Positions 1 to 10,489 of a stretch of DNA of 64,000 bases are shown in pieces. The translations under genes were made by a program, and so were the position numbers. The notes beneath the pieces are model-generated. The model had not been told where the DNA came from. It saw only the letters and a list, made by a program, of their open reading frames with translations, and did no database searches. This stretch comes from Pseudevernia furfuracea (taxonomy: Eukaryota > Ascomycota > Lecanoromycetes > Lecanorales > Parmeliaceae), in contig JAIUPT010000035.1 of the NCBI GenBank assembly GCA_022315425.1, positions 868,001 through 932,000 on the forward strand. The letters are read 5' to 3'. Each line of letters starts with the position of its first letter. The stretch's first letter is position 1.

Positions 1-496
1 TGCCCATGAGAATGATGGCGATTTGAGAGGCAAGGCGCCCTAAGGGAGGTGTGTTGGGTGTGGAAAGGGAGACGTGGTGCCATGCTCGGGAGTAAGCTAG
101 ACGCGTCTGATGGGAGAGAAAGTCAGCGGAGGACGGAAGGATGGCGGAATGCACATACTTTGCCTATGGTTTGCGACATGTTGGGTTCAAGGTCACCGGT
201 GCATCGAGGAGGTTGGCTGCTAGGTCTCGGGCGTGCAGTGCCAATGCCAAAGACAGGAGGATACCGTCAGTGCTCCCACGGGATTGTGGCCCTATGTTTT
301 AGGCTTGAACGGGCTTGGCAGTGGTGGAGCTCATGTATCTATCTAGTCGTGAGGTCGTGAGGTCGTGATGGTGAATGTCGATTGCAAATCTTTTTCTCCG
401 TTCCGCTCCGCACCACCACCGCCATGAAGCTGCAATTCCCCTTCAATTCAACCCGGTTTTCTTTTCCCCTCTACCCCCCTTAAGTTTGAGGTTATT
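1..496. other. Left-edge intergenic DNA
   Basis: No gene is supported here. A 103-codon open frame on the plus strand (49-360) has no recognisable domain. The last 100 bases are C/T-rich (for example the pyrimidine run ending at 480) and look like the core promoter and 5' leader of the CCS1 gene that starts at 497. Confidence 0.6.
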
Positions 497-1333
497 ATGA
501 GCAACTCGCTCCTGAAACGAAGCATCTACACAAGCGTCGTCTGCCTGTCGACCGGAGCGCTTTACTACACCCTCTTCCCCTCGGCCTTCACCAAGAGAGA
601 AAAGATGCTACCCGCCTACCAAGCTACCTTCTCTGTCCCCATGCACTGCGATGGCTGCATTAAAGATATATCAGGCGCTTTGTCTAGAATCCCGGGCATA
701 CAAGAAACACACTTTTCCCTCCCAAAGCAACTTCTAACCACAACATCCACTACGCCCCCGTCAGCTATAATATCCACGATCCAAGACACTGGCCGAACGG
801 CCATCCTCCGTGGTTCTGGTAAGGCGAATAGCGCCGCTGTGTGCATTCTCGAAACCCCACCTCCGCCAACTTCGCCATCGGTGCCTGAAACCTCGCCAGT
901 CCGAGGTCTGGCGCGCTTGATCGAATTATCAGATCGAATAACGCTGCTAGATATGACGCTCACAGGCCTACCGGAAGGAAACTATAATGCGAGTATACGG
1001 CAAAACGGTGATATCTCGAATGTTCCCGGGAGCATGGGCGCGGTGTTTACAGGCCTAGAAGGAGACAAGATGGGCGACTTGGGGAAGCTGGAAGTAGATG
1101 AGACTGGGAGGGGCTCGCTGATCGGAGAGGTGGATTGGAGGGTTTGGGAGATGGTGGGAAGGGGAGTTCTGGTTAAAAAATTGGAAAAGGGGAAGGAAGG
1201 AGGAAATGGGTTGGTCGTCGGTGTTGTTGCTAGGAGTGCTGGAGTGTGGGAGAACGAGAAGGTGGTCTGTGGATGTAGTGGGAAGACAGTTTGGGAAGAG
1301 AGGGAAGAGATGGTTGGGAAAGGGATGTTGTGA
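497..1333 (+). CDS. CCS1: Copper chaperone for superoxide dismutase (CCS1 family)
   Basis: Single-exon 278-residue protein. The N-terminal heavy-metal-associated domain carries the copper-binding motif MHCDGC (Cys51 and Cys54) followed by a betaalphabeta fold with a RGSG segment. The middle part (about residues 115-240) is the SOD1-like domain used to dock onto Cu,Zn superoxide dismutase, and the C-terminus has the CxC motif (Cys258-Gly-Cys260) that transfers copper and forms the SOD1 disulfide. Family knowledge: CCS loads Cu into SOD1 in cytosol and mitochondrial intermembrane space. The odd part is a 36-residue leader before Met37 (MLPAY), containing Lys/Arg and one hydrophobic stretch (about 13-31), which the core enzyme does not need. 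Both ATGs have A at -3, so either could be used. Function is secure; the start is not. Confidence 0.9.
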   Translation: MSNSLLKRSIYTSVVCLSTGALYYTLFPSAFTKREKMLPAYQATFSVPMHCDGCIKDISGALSRIPGIQETHFSLPKQLLTTTSTTPPSAIISTIQDTGRTAILRGSGKANSAAVCILETPPPPTSPSVPETSPVRGLARLIELSDRITLLDMTLTGLPEGNYNASIRQNGDISNVPGSMGAVFTGLEGDKMGDLGKLEVDETGRGSLIGEVDWRVWEMVGRGVLVKKLEKGKEGGNGLVVGVVARSAGVWENEKVVCGCSGKTVWEEREEMVGKGML

Positions 1334-1624
1334 TTGTAGTAGCTAAAGCAATTTGAATGCTCCATGTATTCTTCTTAACAAAACCGAGAGCTGAGCTTCG
1401 TTATCATAGGCAACCTGTAAGAAGATCTAGCAATCTGAGTTGGAAATTTTTCCATAATTGAATGTCAATTCTCGGAAACTACCCGGAAAAGATTGCCGTT
1501 CATATATGGCTGCCAGAAGAGGGTTAGACATCGCAAAGGCCTCTTGATTGGTTGTTTATCTTGTCTTCCTTGCAATAGTAGGAACCATTGCGACTGCCAC
1601 CTTTGTGCCGTACAATCATAAATA

Positions 1625-3229
1625 CTATCGTGACCTCTTTCCTCCTTCCTCCAGTCCAACCTCGTCATCGTTTGGATCCCCTTCCCAATCATCACTTCCC
1701 CCAATTTTCCTACCCACCCATATCCCTACGACAGTGAGGATGACTCCGCCAAGGAACCATCTTTCAAACCAACCATCGATCCACGCCATACCGTCTTTGC
1801 CTCCTAGAGCACCTAAGCCTTCCCCAAGCACGGCTCCCGGCATCATTCCTCTCAGCATCAACGCCGCACTGATCACGTACGTAGCGGACACCTGCGCAAC
1901 TACCAATGCAAGATTGGCCTGAATGGTTTTCAGCAAGCCCGGGAAAAATCGCGCGAAGAGATGAAATGTCTGCATCACCGAGGACAAGGAACCGAAGAGG
2001 ATGAGGCCGGAGAGGAGGAAGGATATCTGCCGGGCCCAAACGGCTTGGTCTAAGTGAGGGTCGTAATGCTTGGCTAGCAAGGCAAGTATGTTGTCCACGG
2101 GGTCAGAGGACCTGAAGTCTTGCGAGGAGTAGTGATGTGCGCTTAGGGCACGGCGGATGGCGGTCAGTGTAGTGGTGAAAATCCGGTAAAGGCAGAAAAC
2201 AGAGAATGCATAGGAGGCTATGAGAAAGAGACGACCTGTGGCCGTCCGTGAATGATGTTGTTGCTGGAGGCGAGACTGAAGGTTAGAATGCGAAGTGGCA
2301 AGAGAAACGGCCATAGTTTCTAGGCCAGAGATCTCAAGGAGTAGAGCCTGTCTCTCCGTAGAGTCGGGGTTGCGACGAATAGAGCCAATGGCTTTCTGGA
2401 AAAAAGATTCTGTAGGTGCGTCGGACATCTTGCGTTCGAGAGCGCGCAGACGAAAGCGTTTGGCAGATAGCATATCTTGGGTGGCCTCAAGGCCTGCTGC
2501 TTTGCGGGCAATGGTAGATTCCGTGACCAGCTTGGGTCGCGAGAAAAAGTTCTGCCATGGGGAACTGACCGAGGCGAAACCAGAGAGAAGGGACATCACT
2601 GAGATTCCGATTACACCAATGCGCTCCAGAGAAGCCTCGCTGAGGCTTTGAGAGCTCCCAGTCCCAGAGTTCTGGCCAAGCCGATGCAGTAGCCATTCTC
2701 CACTCCACCAGAACCCCCCAAGCCATGCCGTGAAGCCAGCCAGTTGTAACACCCATGCCAGCCTGATCCTCCCCTTGCCATTTCCAGAGAATTCGTATCC
2801 TGAGGCAGATATGATCGAATGGATCTCGAGGAAGGGTATAGCGATTATGAGGAGGAAGAGAAGCAGCAATATGGTCACCCGGAATGCCAGTCCACGGGCT
2901 GCGGCATTAATCGTATTCGATATTTCGCAAAGTATCAATTCTGTCAGTACTGCAGCCAATGCAACAGTGGAAGCAAAGATTAAAGCCGACAGGCGTTTGA
3001 TAATCGGTCGAGCATGACTGGCATTGGAAGAGAATGGGCGAGAATATGCGCTGGCCTTCAAAGACTGGGCTTCACCAGATAGAAAAGGAAAGAGTTTTTG
3101 GAGCACCAATGTCGAGACGAATAGGAAAGTGACGAGGAAGGGAAGAGACGAGAAGACTATAGTAGCGAAAGCCGGCATAGTACCTGGCTTGCATTCATCG
3201 CAGTCAGGTAGCATAAGTAGTTGCTGCAA
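1625..3229 (-). CDS. Golgi pH regulator (GPHR / GTG) family membrane protein
   Basis: A 534-residue polytopic membrane protein in one exon. Hydrophobic helices cluster near residues 20-45, 80-100, 115-135, 155-175 and 205-225, then a charged cytoplasmic coiled stretch (about 245-325), and four more helices in the C-terminal third. The segment around SLLSGFASVSSPW matches the GPHR N-terminal domain signature, and GRLFLIASYAFSVFCLYRI fits the C-terminal ABA_GPCR domain. Family knowledge: these proteins are anion channels or regulators that keep Golgi lumen acidity; plant homologues are the GTG proteins. Met18 is an alternative start just before the first helix. The gene is transcribed toward CCS1, giving a convergent tail-to-tail pair 291 bp apart. 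Confidence 0.88.
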   Translation of the reverse strand: MQQLLMLPDCDECKPGTMPAFATIVFSSLPFLVTFLFVSTLVLQKLFPFLSGEAQSLKASAYSRPFSSNASHARPIIKRLSALIFASTVALAAVLTELILCEISNTINAAARGLAFRVTILLLLFLLIIAIPFLEIHSIISASGYEFSGNGKGRIRLAWVLQLAGFTAWLGGFWWSGEWLLHRLGQNSGTGSSQSLSEASLERIGVIGISVMSLLSGFASVSSPWQNFFSRPKLVTESTIARKAAGLEATQDMLSAKRFRLRALERKMSDAPTESFFQKAIGSIRRNPDSTERQALLLEISGLETMAVSLATSHSNLQSRLQQQHHSRTATGRLFLIASYAFSVFCLYRIFTTTLTAIRRALSAHHYSSQDFRSSDPVDNILALLAKHYDPHLDQAVWARQISFLLSGLILFGSLSSVMQTFHLFARFFPGLLKTIQANLALVVAQVSATYVISAALMLRGMMPGAVLGEGLGALGGKDGMAWIDGWFERWFLGGVILTVVGIWVGRKIGGSDDWEGDPNDDEVGLEEGGKRSR

Positions 3230-3643
3230 GGACAGAGGATACGCTTTTTGGGCGCTTCATCAGGTCCCAGATTAGTGGAAGTGATGACTACTAGTATTGA
3301 GTGTCAACAACGTTCGAAGACAGCCCATGTTCGGTTCGCGGCACCAGCGGGGTTGGTCGGTTATGATACGAGTACAAGCTACCGTAAATTACTACGCTAA
3401 GCGTGATATCTATAATTCAAGCTCCCAATTATCATATCCGTCGAGCCTACTTATGTAACCCTTAGTAAGGTAAGCAAGGAGTCAGGGAGTCCAGCATGGG
3501 TATTAATACTACTAGTTGCAATAATATTAGAGTGGAAGCCGGAAATTGAAGCCCCGAACGGTTTCTTTCTGGGTTTCCGTCACGGCTTTCGTAGAGTAGT
3601 TAGAGTACTCTTATCTTATCTTTTCTCTTCTCTCCTCCAACTA
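3230..3643. other. Intergenic region upstream of the GPHR-like gene
   Basis: This 414-bp spacer lies between the 5' end of the GPHR-like gene and the 3' end of the ankyrin gene, both on the minus strand. No open frame or repeat is convincing. It should contain the GPHR promoter and the ankyrin gene's 3' UTR. Confidence 0.6.
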
Positions 3644-5812
3644 TCACGCCCGCCTCGCCACTTTCTCCCTCGTTCCCCTTTTATCTTTTTCTGCCTCTAA
3701 AAGCCTCGTCATCTTCCTGATATCATCTTGCATACCAGGTCGTCCCTTCTCCACACCTTCCACGATCTTATACAGTCGAAAAAGCTCCGCACTGGACAAA
3801 AGTCTCGCTCCATTTAGCAAGAGAAAAGAGACGAGTTGTTCGTTGCAGTTTACAGCGGCTTGGTACAGCGGACACTCGCCGTTGTAGTTCATAGCGTTGA
3901 TGTCGATGCCCTGGTCTAAGAGCGTCAAGACCAATCTCTCATCGTCGGCATTATTCCTGAAATTGAGGTTCACCGAGGAAAGGCTCTTGCATAGATAATG
4001 GAGAACCTGATTACCATCATCGTCCTTCGATTTCACATCCGCGCCATGCTCCAGTAGTAGGTCGAGCATCGCCTGATCGAGCGCAGTCTTCCTCCGCGGG
4101 TCACCGAAGTTCTTGACTAACAGGCTAAGAGGCGTCATGCCGGGTCCTCCAAGACGAAAGCTTTGTGTAGCGAACAAGCTCTTCGATTTGGATTTAGACG
4201 CATAATTTGAATCAGCGCCATGCTCTAAAAGTGTCTGTACGATCCCTACATGACGCTGGCGGATCGCGATACCCAGTGGCGCGTCAAGAAGGCTCCGGCC
4301 CATGTCCTTGATGGCACCGAGATCAAGGAGAGCGCACACGTTTGCCAATTGGCCCGTGAGGCACGCGAGTTGTAGCGGAGACGTTTGCCACGACGGCGCT
4401 AGAGGGTTTAGTGCTTGTACATTTGCGCCTGCGCTGACGAGTAGGGCGATTTGAGTAGATCTCTCTACATACGTCGATGCCAGATGGATTGGTTGAAAGC
4501 CACAGTTATCTGTCGAGTCAACAGCAGCGCCGGCACTAAGCAACATGGAAGTGATCTCCAAGCTTCCTCTATGTGAAGCAATGTGAATGGGTTGAGTGCC
4601 GCTACCAGTGGGCGACAGATTGGCTCCGGCTTCCAAAAGCAGGTTTGCCATGGCTGCGTCTCCTTTGTGAGCGGCAAATTGAAGAGGAAGCCAGCCGTAG
4701 GTCCCCAACAAGCTCCACCAGGGTCGGCTGTTAAGGGGAATATCTAGGCTTAGGAGCTTTCCGACAACATCGTGATATCCGAATACAATTGCATCTTTCA
4801 AGGCTTCCAAGAGCAGGAGCTTTCGAGCATAATTTTGCACGTCATACCTCCTTTGATTCTTCAAACGAGATTCAACAAGCTTTGCATCGCCACTACGGCA
4901 AGCCTCGAGTAGAGCTTTGTCATTGTCACTCTTATTCAAGGTTTCGAGGGCGGAAACGTAGTTCTGTTTTGCTTGCTCATTGGCAAATTCCTTTTGAACA
5001 TGGACCTGCAGACTCTCCTGAGTATTTGGAGATAAAGCTCCAGCGTCAACACTCGGGACTGTCGATTTGATCCGAGTTGCTGGCAACGAATTTGGCTTTA
5101 GCGGCCGTGATCGTCTCGAACTGAAGAGATGATCGATGAGTGGATTCCGGTAATTCCTTTTGTAAGCTGTTGCTGTGAACAGATCATTCTCGAAGCTTAG
5201 CCGCCGGTACGCCATTTCTGCACTCGCAACGCTTGTACCTCCAGCAGAATTTCGAAAGTTTGACTTTGACACGCGTGAGGACATGCGCGAGGGCACAATA
5301 CTGTAGGCACTGCAGGCACTCTCGTCAGATCTACGGAGCATAGGCTCCGCCTCGTCTATCAGTCGAGTTCGAGCCAGTGAAGACTTGAGCTGGATGGCCT
5401 GCAGCAAGCAAGTCATAGCCATCGCCTGGTGGCTGATCCGATCTTGGTGACCGCGGAGAGTGTTTTCATTCCAGATGGCCTTTGAGCGCTGCATAAAGCT
5501 CAAGTTGATCGTTTGGTAGGGCCTAAGATCTCCTTCCAGAGCATCCATGATGGCGGTGCCGTTTTCCAAAGAGCGCTGTAATCTTTCGAGGAAGTCGTCT
5601 TCAGCTGTTTCGGGTACATATCTTTGAGACCATTCCCCAATCTGGCTCCATGCCAACTGAATGGTATCCAAGCCCTGAACCATGGAGATGATGGTAAGCC
5701 TAGCATACTTGTATTTTACAGCAATATCACTTAGTGTTTTTGTGGCATGGCCGCATTGCAACGCTAAACTCAGCGATCCCTCGACGATTTGAATGATCGT
5801 TGCTGGATCCAT
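3644..5812 (-). CDS. Ankyrin-repeat protein with a STAND-type fungal N-terminal domain
   Basis: A 722-residue single-exon protein. Residues 1 to about 120 (MDPATIIQIVEGSLSLALQ onward, then a long helical stretch with Trp-rich turns) resemble the fungal N-terminal helical domain found at the front of STAND/NLR-like proteins. Residues about 120-320 are Ser/Arg-rich and probably disordered. From about 300 to 690 there are at least eight ankyrin repeats; good copies contain GWLPLQFAAHKGD, QPIHIASHRGSLEI, QPIHLAS and DDGNQVLHYLC. There is no NACHT or NB-ARC P-loop between the two parts, so this is not a complete NLR. A role in protein binding is certain; a role in fungal heterokaryon or immune-type signalling is inference only. 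Confidence 0.8.
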   Translation of the reverse strand: MDPATIIQIVEGSLSLALQCGHATKTLSDIAVKYKYARLTIISMVQGLDTIQLAWSQIGEWSQRYVPETAEDDFLERLQRSLENGTAIMDALEGDLRPYQTINLSFMQRSKAIWNENTLRGHQDRISHQAMAMTCLLQAIQLKSSLARTRLIDEAEPMLRRSDESACSAYSIVPSRMSSRVSKSNFRNSAGGTSVASAEMAYRRLSFENDLFTATAYKRNYRNPLIDHLFSSRRSRPLKPNSLPATRIKSTVPSVDAGALSPNTQESLQVHVQKEFANEQAKQNYVSALETLNKSDNDKALLEACRSGDAKLVESRLKNQRRYDVQNYARKLLLLEALKDAIVFGYHDVVGKLLSLDIPLNSRPWWSLLGTYGWLPLQFAAHKGDAAMANLLLEAGANLSPTGSGTQPIHIASHRGSLEITSMLLSAGAAVDSTDNCGFQPIHLASTYVERSTQIALLVSAGANVQALNPLAPSWQTSPLQLACLTGQLANVCALLDLGAIKDMGRSLLDAPLGIAIRQRHVGIVQTLLEHGADSNYASKSKSKSLFATQSFRLGGPGMTPLSLLVKNFGDPRRKTALDQAMLDLLLEHGADVKSKDDDGNQVLHYLCKSLSSVNLNFRNNADDERLVLTLLDQGIDINAMNYNGECPLYQAAVNCNEQLVSFLLLNGARLLSSAELFRLYKIVEGVEKGRPGMQDDIRKMTRLLEAEKDKRGTREKVARRA

Positions 5813-6812
5813 GTCCTGGCAGCGAACGAGAATGGATGGTTTCCCAGTAGTTTTGGATGAGATGGGCTGATATTGAAGCTTTGACGGAATCTAATCTAGC
5901 TTTCGGAGATACGCAAAACTAGACGTTCCTCAGTCAGGCTGAATGTTGCTCCAGGTGTTTGTGGTCGGTGCGGGGTTCGAAGTGTTTGCAATGATATTGC
6001 GACAACTTATGAAGAAGAAGAAGAAGAAGAAGAATGTAGACACTGAATCCTTTTACTTTTCTCGTAAGAATCAAAGGTAAATTCTCAGCTATTGACACAG
6101 GGGTAAAGTTGAGAGGTGACAAAACACTAGAAGAGGATGAAACAAAGGGGGATCCAAGGCTGCATAACGCTCTCTGCTAATGTTCGCTGTGTGCTATAAA
6201 TGGCCGTGCAGCATCTGCGGCGTTTGAGGTGTTAGTTTGATTTTGCCATCTGTCGGTCTTCAAAACAGAGGCCTTAGACCCGATGATGTTCGTGCTGTGT
6301 ACCAAATGGCCAACAAGACCTTCATTTTTCCCCTGTCGGATTTACCTTTCTTCTGCAAATAGTCCACGAGACTGCACCGCTGTGATGATACAAGAGAACG
6401 GAGCAGAAGTCATCCATAGCGACAATTGGACTGGGAAGATCCCCCCCCCTTTCTGTCTCTCACATTGCTTGAAAATCTCACATTTTGACCGTCTTTTTGC
6501 TTCAGTCCTTTTGTCTCTTGTCGATAGATGTACTCGACCAAAGTAAACAATCCGTCGCGTTTTGCCCACAGAAAGTCTCTAGATCGGGTTAATGCTGGGG
6601 CTGACCAGACGCTGAGTGTCTTGATTCTCAGGGATAATAACCCCTAAAAGCGAACTCTACCAACTCGAGCTTCCTGTGACGGTGTGATTTTTGATTCACC
6701 ATGATCTGATTCTGGACAAGATGTCTCGCCAATATATGACTTTTGCTACATTCTCTTGTATTGACAGATGCACATGATATCACCGGTATCAACAATCCGC
6801 TCGTTTCCACTC
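5813..6812. other. Intergenic region between ankyrin and stress-protein genes
   Basis: One kilobase with no supportable gene. It has a GAA trinucleotide run at about 6011-6034, a 9-base C run near 6440 and a TATAAAT-like sequence near 6196. Short open frames on both strands (60-87 codons) show no conserved features. The part next to 5812 should carry the ankyrin gene promoter. Confidence 0.55.
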
Positions 6813-8545
6813 TCAACCCTCGTTTTCGTTGCCTTTATCAACCTCGGCTTCTTCGGGTCCAGTCAGGGTAAGATCGTTGGTGCGATCCAATGCCCTGCTC
6901 TCCGCGCCTTCTTCACCCTCGGCCTCTTCCAAATCCCGACCCGCATCACTCGAGGCTGTAATTTCCAAGTCATCGATCTCAGGCACGTCGTCCAGAGTGG
7001 AATCTTCTATTAGAAATGGGCCCGTCGGGCTGGGACTCTCTGCTTCGCTGGTAGCATCACTCTTTCCGCTCACAGTCTTAATAAGTGGCGATCCATCTTC
7101 ACCCTCCTTCTTAAATCCCTTCCAAGCTCCAAAGCCTTGGTTCAGCCCGATTGCTTTTGCTACAGCGGCTGCCTCGTTTTCACTCGCCTCGCCTCCGGAC
7201 TGTCGAGCCAGACTTTCGAACGCTTCGCTGCCACTAGCATTTGTCTGGTCTAAGATGGAAGAGTATTTTTGGCGGCTGGGATCGGCAAGGCGTTTCTTTT
7301 TCTTCTTTTCACGCTTTTCTTCAGGGCGTACCACCACCACTGGAACGGGCGAGTTCTGAAGACAGTACTTACTCACGGAGCCAGGAAGGAGACCCTGAAT
7401 TCCGCCCAAAGACTTGCCGCGTGTTCCCACAATTAGGCAGGCCGGAGCGTAGATCTTGATCTGAAGCCATTATATTAGCATCGAGAGCGAAAGGGGGAGG
7501 GTATGAGAGACGGACCATGCGCTGGATCGTCTCCGGGACCTTGCCCACAGCGAATTCTAAGACCAAGCTGATGGTTTTATCCTCTTCATTCTTTTCCTGT
7601 ATATGCTCGAGAAGCTTGCGAGCTTCAGTCTTGTAGACACCTTGCTCCACGCTGACGTTGCTGCTAAGCTTGCTATCTTTGTCGACAACGCGAAGGCAGA
7701 CAATCTCATCGCCGTCTTCCACAAGTTCCTCAACGAGCCATTCGAGGGCAAACTCTGAGTAGTCATTTTGATCGGTTCCACAGAGGAAAGTGCGAGACCG
7801 ACGAGAGTAGGCATAGTCTTTGTGCTTGGAGACTAACGTGAAAGATATGTCTGTAGCATCTTTATTGTCGAAGGTGTCGAAGGAGACGCGGGACTCGTAA
7901 GTACTGCCAACGACGTGACAATTCAGCATCTTCTTCTCGACATGATCTGATGTAGATGGTGCTTAGGATGTAATTTGACGAAATGCTACACTGTGCTATC
8001 ATTGGCTCGGCTCGCTTCTTATGACATATCGTCCTATTTGAATCGGCTTGCTTGACTTTTAGAAACGAAAATAGACGGCTGCCATCACCTGGCGGACCGT
8101 TTTGTGCAATGAGATATGTGGTTAGGATCCACATTACCCGGCGCTACTAAGCGATTTTCATACTGCACGAGAGAAAGGGTAAACAAAGCATCAAATTAGA
8201 GACTTTTGAAAGGACATTTGAAGATGGATGACAAACAGATGCTACAACTTACGATGGTGGTGGAGGGGATGATAGTCGGCGCTGCGACTTCAAAGCAGGC
8301 GGCCTTGAATTTGCGGTACGCGCAGCTGTCCCGGTGTCCGAGGCGAATTGAATCGAGGCGCGTCGTCCAGTTGCAGGCCCTGCAAAGGAAAGTCTCGGTC
8401 TTGCTACTGTGTTTGCTCCCTTTACATCCTTCCCGTCCTCTGATGCTGCTTGGATTGAGCCGGACAATCCTTCAAGATTTGGGGTCGATGATTTAGGGGA
8501 AAAGGCGGAGGTAGGAGACGGTGATGGTGATGGTGATGGAGACAT
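6813..8545 (-). CDS. Universal stress protein (UspA-fold) with long N- and C-terminal extensions
   Basis: Three exons fit: 8545-8253, 7903-7516 and 7460-6813, giving about 442 residues. The first intron is long (349 nt) and joins in phase at a Ser codon; the second (55 nt) is phase 0. The N-terminal 97 residues are Ser/Pro-rich, starting with an SP repeat. The Usp fold begins at TFLCGTDQNDYSEFALEW, includes a beta strand IVCLRVVDKDS, and ends with the ATP-type loop GTRGKSLGGIQGLLPGSVS and the strand VPVVVVRP. The C-terminal about 190 residues are acidic and low-complexity after a poly-Lys/Arg patch. The family binds ATP and responds to stress; partners are unknown. The exact first exon is the least certain part. 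Confidence 0.78.
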
Positions 8546-9688
8546 GTCTTAATCGACAGCCAGCCAGCTCTCCTGGAACACTCCAAAGCAGCGTTAATAG
8601 AAATGGGTACGTTGCGACCTATCAATTGACACAATGGAGTAGCATCAACTGTACATGTGCGGGATCTTGTAGAAACCAGTACAGGTCAGGCGGAGGACTC
8701 GCAAGATCCGAGGTCTGAGGAGAGAAGGGTAAATGGAGCCATGTCATGAAGCAGGCAGGCATGAAGAAACGCGAAAGGCTTGATGTGTTACTACAGGGAG
8801 TGTGTAGGCAGACATGGTGAAAGTGGTGTGATGTGGTGAGGTATGGTGTGATGTGATGTGATGTGGTGTGGTGTGGTGTGGTGTGGTGTGGTGTGGGGTT
8901 GTCTAGCCTCAGCATGTTTGCTTGCTTGGCGACACCAACAAGGCAGCAGCCTAGCTTTTGCTATGAGCTGAGCGTGGTCTACCATGCTCGTGTGCCTCTA
9001 TAAATAATACTTTAATGACAGAGGGCTTGACTGATTGATTGATCATCCGACCCGTCTTGGCACTTGGCACATGGCACTTGGCAGTAGAAAAAAAAAACAA
9101 TCGTTGCCATCTTGCAGGTTTTTAGCAAGATACAGGTCTTGGCAATCGGACTCTTTTCCTTCCGAGCGCGCGACTCTAGCGGTACGATTCAAGCTTCTCG
9201 GCTCCCGACTGATGATGATAAAATTGATGATCAGCATTTTTTGCAAGGATAGGTATCCGACTTACGATTACGAGCGGGAGGTCAATAATGTTCGAGTTTT
9301 CAATGTCCAGATAAGGATACTCTAATGAATTGGAAATGGAGTCATGTTGGGACAGGTGCGGAGGATGAGTTACGAGTACGGTACGGAGTACGATCACTCG
9401 GAAAATGGATGGATGAGAAAAGGAGAAGAAATGGATGAGAATCATGAGACGGCGTATTGAAGGTTCTGAACTTTGAGATTTGATTCGATTATCTTCTGTA
9501 AAACTTCTCAACCTCTTGATAGGCCTCCAATCTTCCTTCCCCACACATATCCCTGCTGTAGCCACAGTCATCTGAGTAGAGTTTGGTCCAACCAAGATGT
9601 CCTAGGAGAAGATTCGCTCAATGCTCGCTTGGGTATCATGCTGATTCGCTATCATAAAACCAATCGGATGTCGTCAGGATGCCTGTGC
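8546..9688. other. Intergenic DNA with a TGTGG repeat
   Basis: About 1.1 kb without a gene. It contains the GTG-rich tandem array described separately (8817-8896). Short frames through that array encode only His/Thr runs. The part near 8546 is expected to hold the universal-stress-protein promoter. Confidence 0.55.
8817..8896 (+). repeat. TGTGG / TGATG short tandem repeat
   Basis: The plus strand carries imperfect five-base units of the form gtggt or gatgt, ending in an almost perfect run of tgtgg units (about 8866-8896). It lies about 300 bp upstream of the universal-stress-protein start codon. It is G/T-biased on one strand, as simple microsatellites often are. It is not the TTAGGG telomere repeat. 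Confidence 0.85.
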
Positions 9689-10489
9689 CTAGCAGGCGGC
9701 AATGGCTCGTTGAGGGAGGTAGAAACCCTCATCGAAAAAGGATTGATCCGACTCTGGCAGTGAGGCTGGCGAGTCTGATTTGACTGGTAGTGGCTGGTAG
9801 TATGATGTCGTTGCGATTGCTCGTCTTTGTTTCTCTGAAAAGGCGTCGAGAGCCAGCTCGGGTGAGGGAGGCATCGAGTCGTCTTCTGACTCTGAATCCT
9901 CGTCCTCATGGAGGAGCTCCGGTGGGTGTGCCGATGATGTGCGGGTAAGAGCGAGATCATCCTCATAGTCTTCGTCCTCCATATCCTCATCGTCATCATA
10001 TTCGGCGGTGGTAATGGTAGCGAGTGCTTGTGGTGCTTTGACGAGGGCGATTGGCTCTGCGCTTTGCATCTCCTCATCATCGTCCGAGTCGCTGTCGCTG
10101 TCTGAGCTCTCGGCATAGAATTCCTCCTCTACTGCCTCTTCCAGCTCTTCGGGAATTGTATCTGCCCATTGAATGTGCTTGGGCTCTTCAGAGGCCTTGG
10201 AGACACTCTTGACAGTTTGATTGAACCAGCTCTCTTGCTCTTGCTCAGCGTTGGCAAGGTCGAGCATCAGGCCATCAAGGAGGTTGGCGTGGCCGACCAG
10301 AAGGCGGAGGTCGTGGTCGGCCCGGGCAGCTTCCTTAGAGAGCTTACCGCGGGCGGTGTGGGCGAGGTAGTAGGTTTGGGTGAGAGACATCTTCTGCTTC
10401 TTCTGTGGTGGTGATGCAGTGACTGCTCTGGTGACTGGTGATGCTGGTGTTGTGGAGGGGGAAATTTGGTATCGGAGGCTGGAAGGCAT
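9689..10489 (-). CDS. Acidic fungal protein of unknown function
   Basis: A single exon of 266 residues if translation starts at the ATG at 10489 (MPSSLRYQ); the frame stays open 24 codons further upstream. Residues about 35-95 form the conserved-looking core: a QTYYLAHTARGKLSKEA helix followed by DHDLRLLVGHANLLDGLM, which reads like a helical hairpin. After that the protein is very acidic, with Asp/Ser runs (about 125-150, DSDSDSDDDEE) and a second acidic patch. I recognise the pattern as one that recurs in filamentous fungi but cannot name a function. Acidic tails of this type suggest a nuclear or histone/ribosome-associated partner, which is inference. Confidence 0.6.
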   Translation of the reverse strand: MPSSLRYQISPSTTPASPVTRAVTASPPQKKQKMSLTQTYYLAHTARGKLSKEAARADHDLRLLVGHANLLDGLMLDLANAEQEQESWFNQTVKSVSKASEEPKHIQWADTIPEELEEAVEEEFYAESSDSDSDSDDDEEMQSAEPIALVKAPQALATITTAEYDDDEDMEDEDYEDDLALTRTSSAHPPELLHEDEDSESEDDSMPPSPELALDAFSEKQRRAIATTSYYQPLPVKSDSPASLPESDQSFFDEGFYLPQRAIAAC

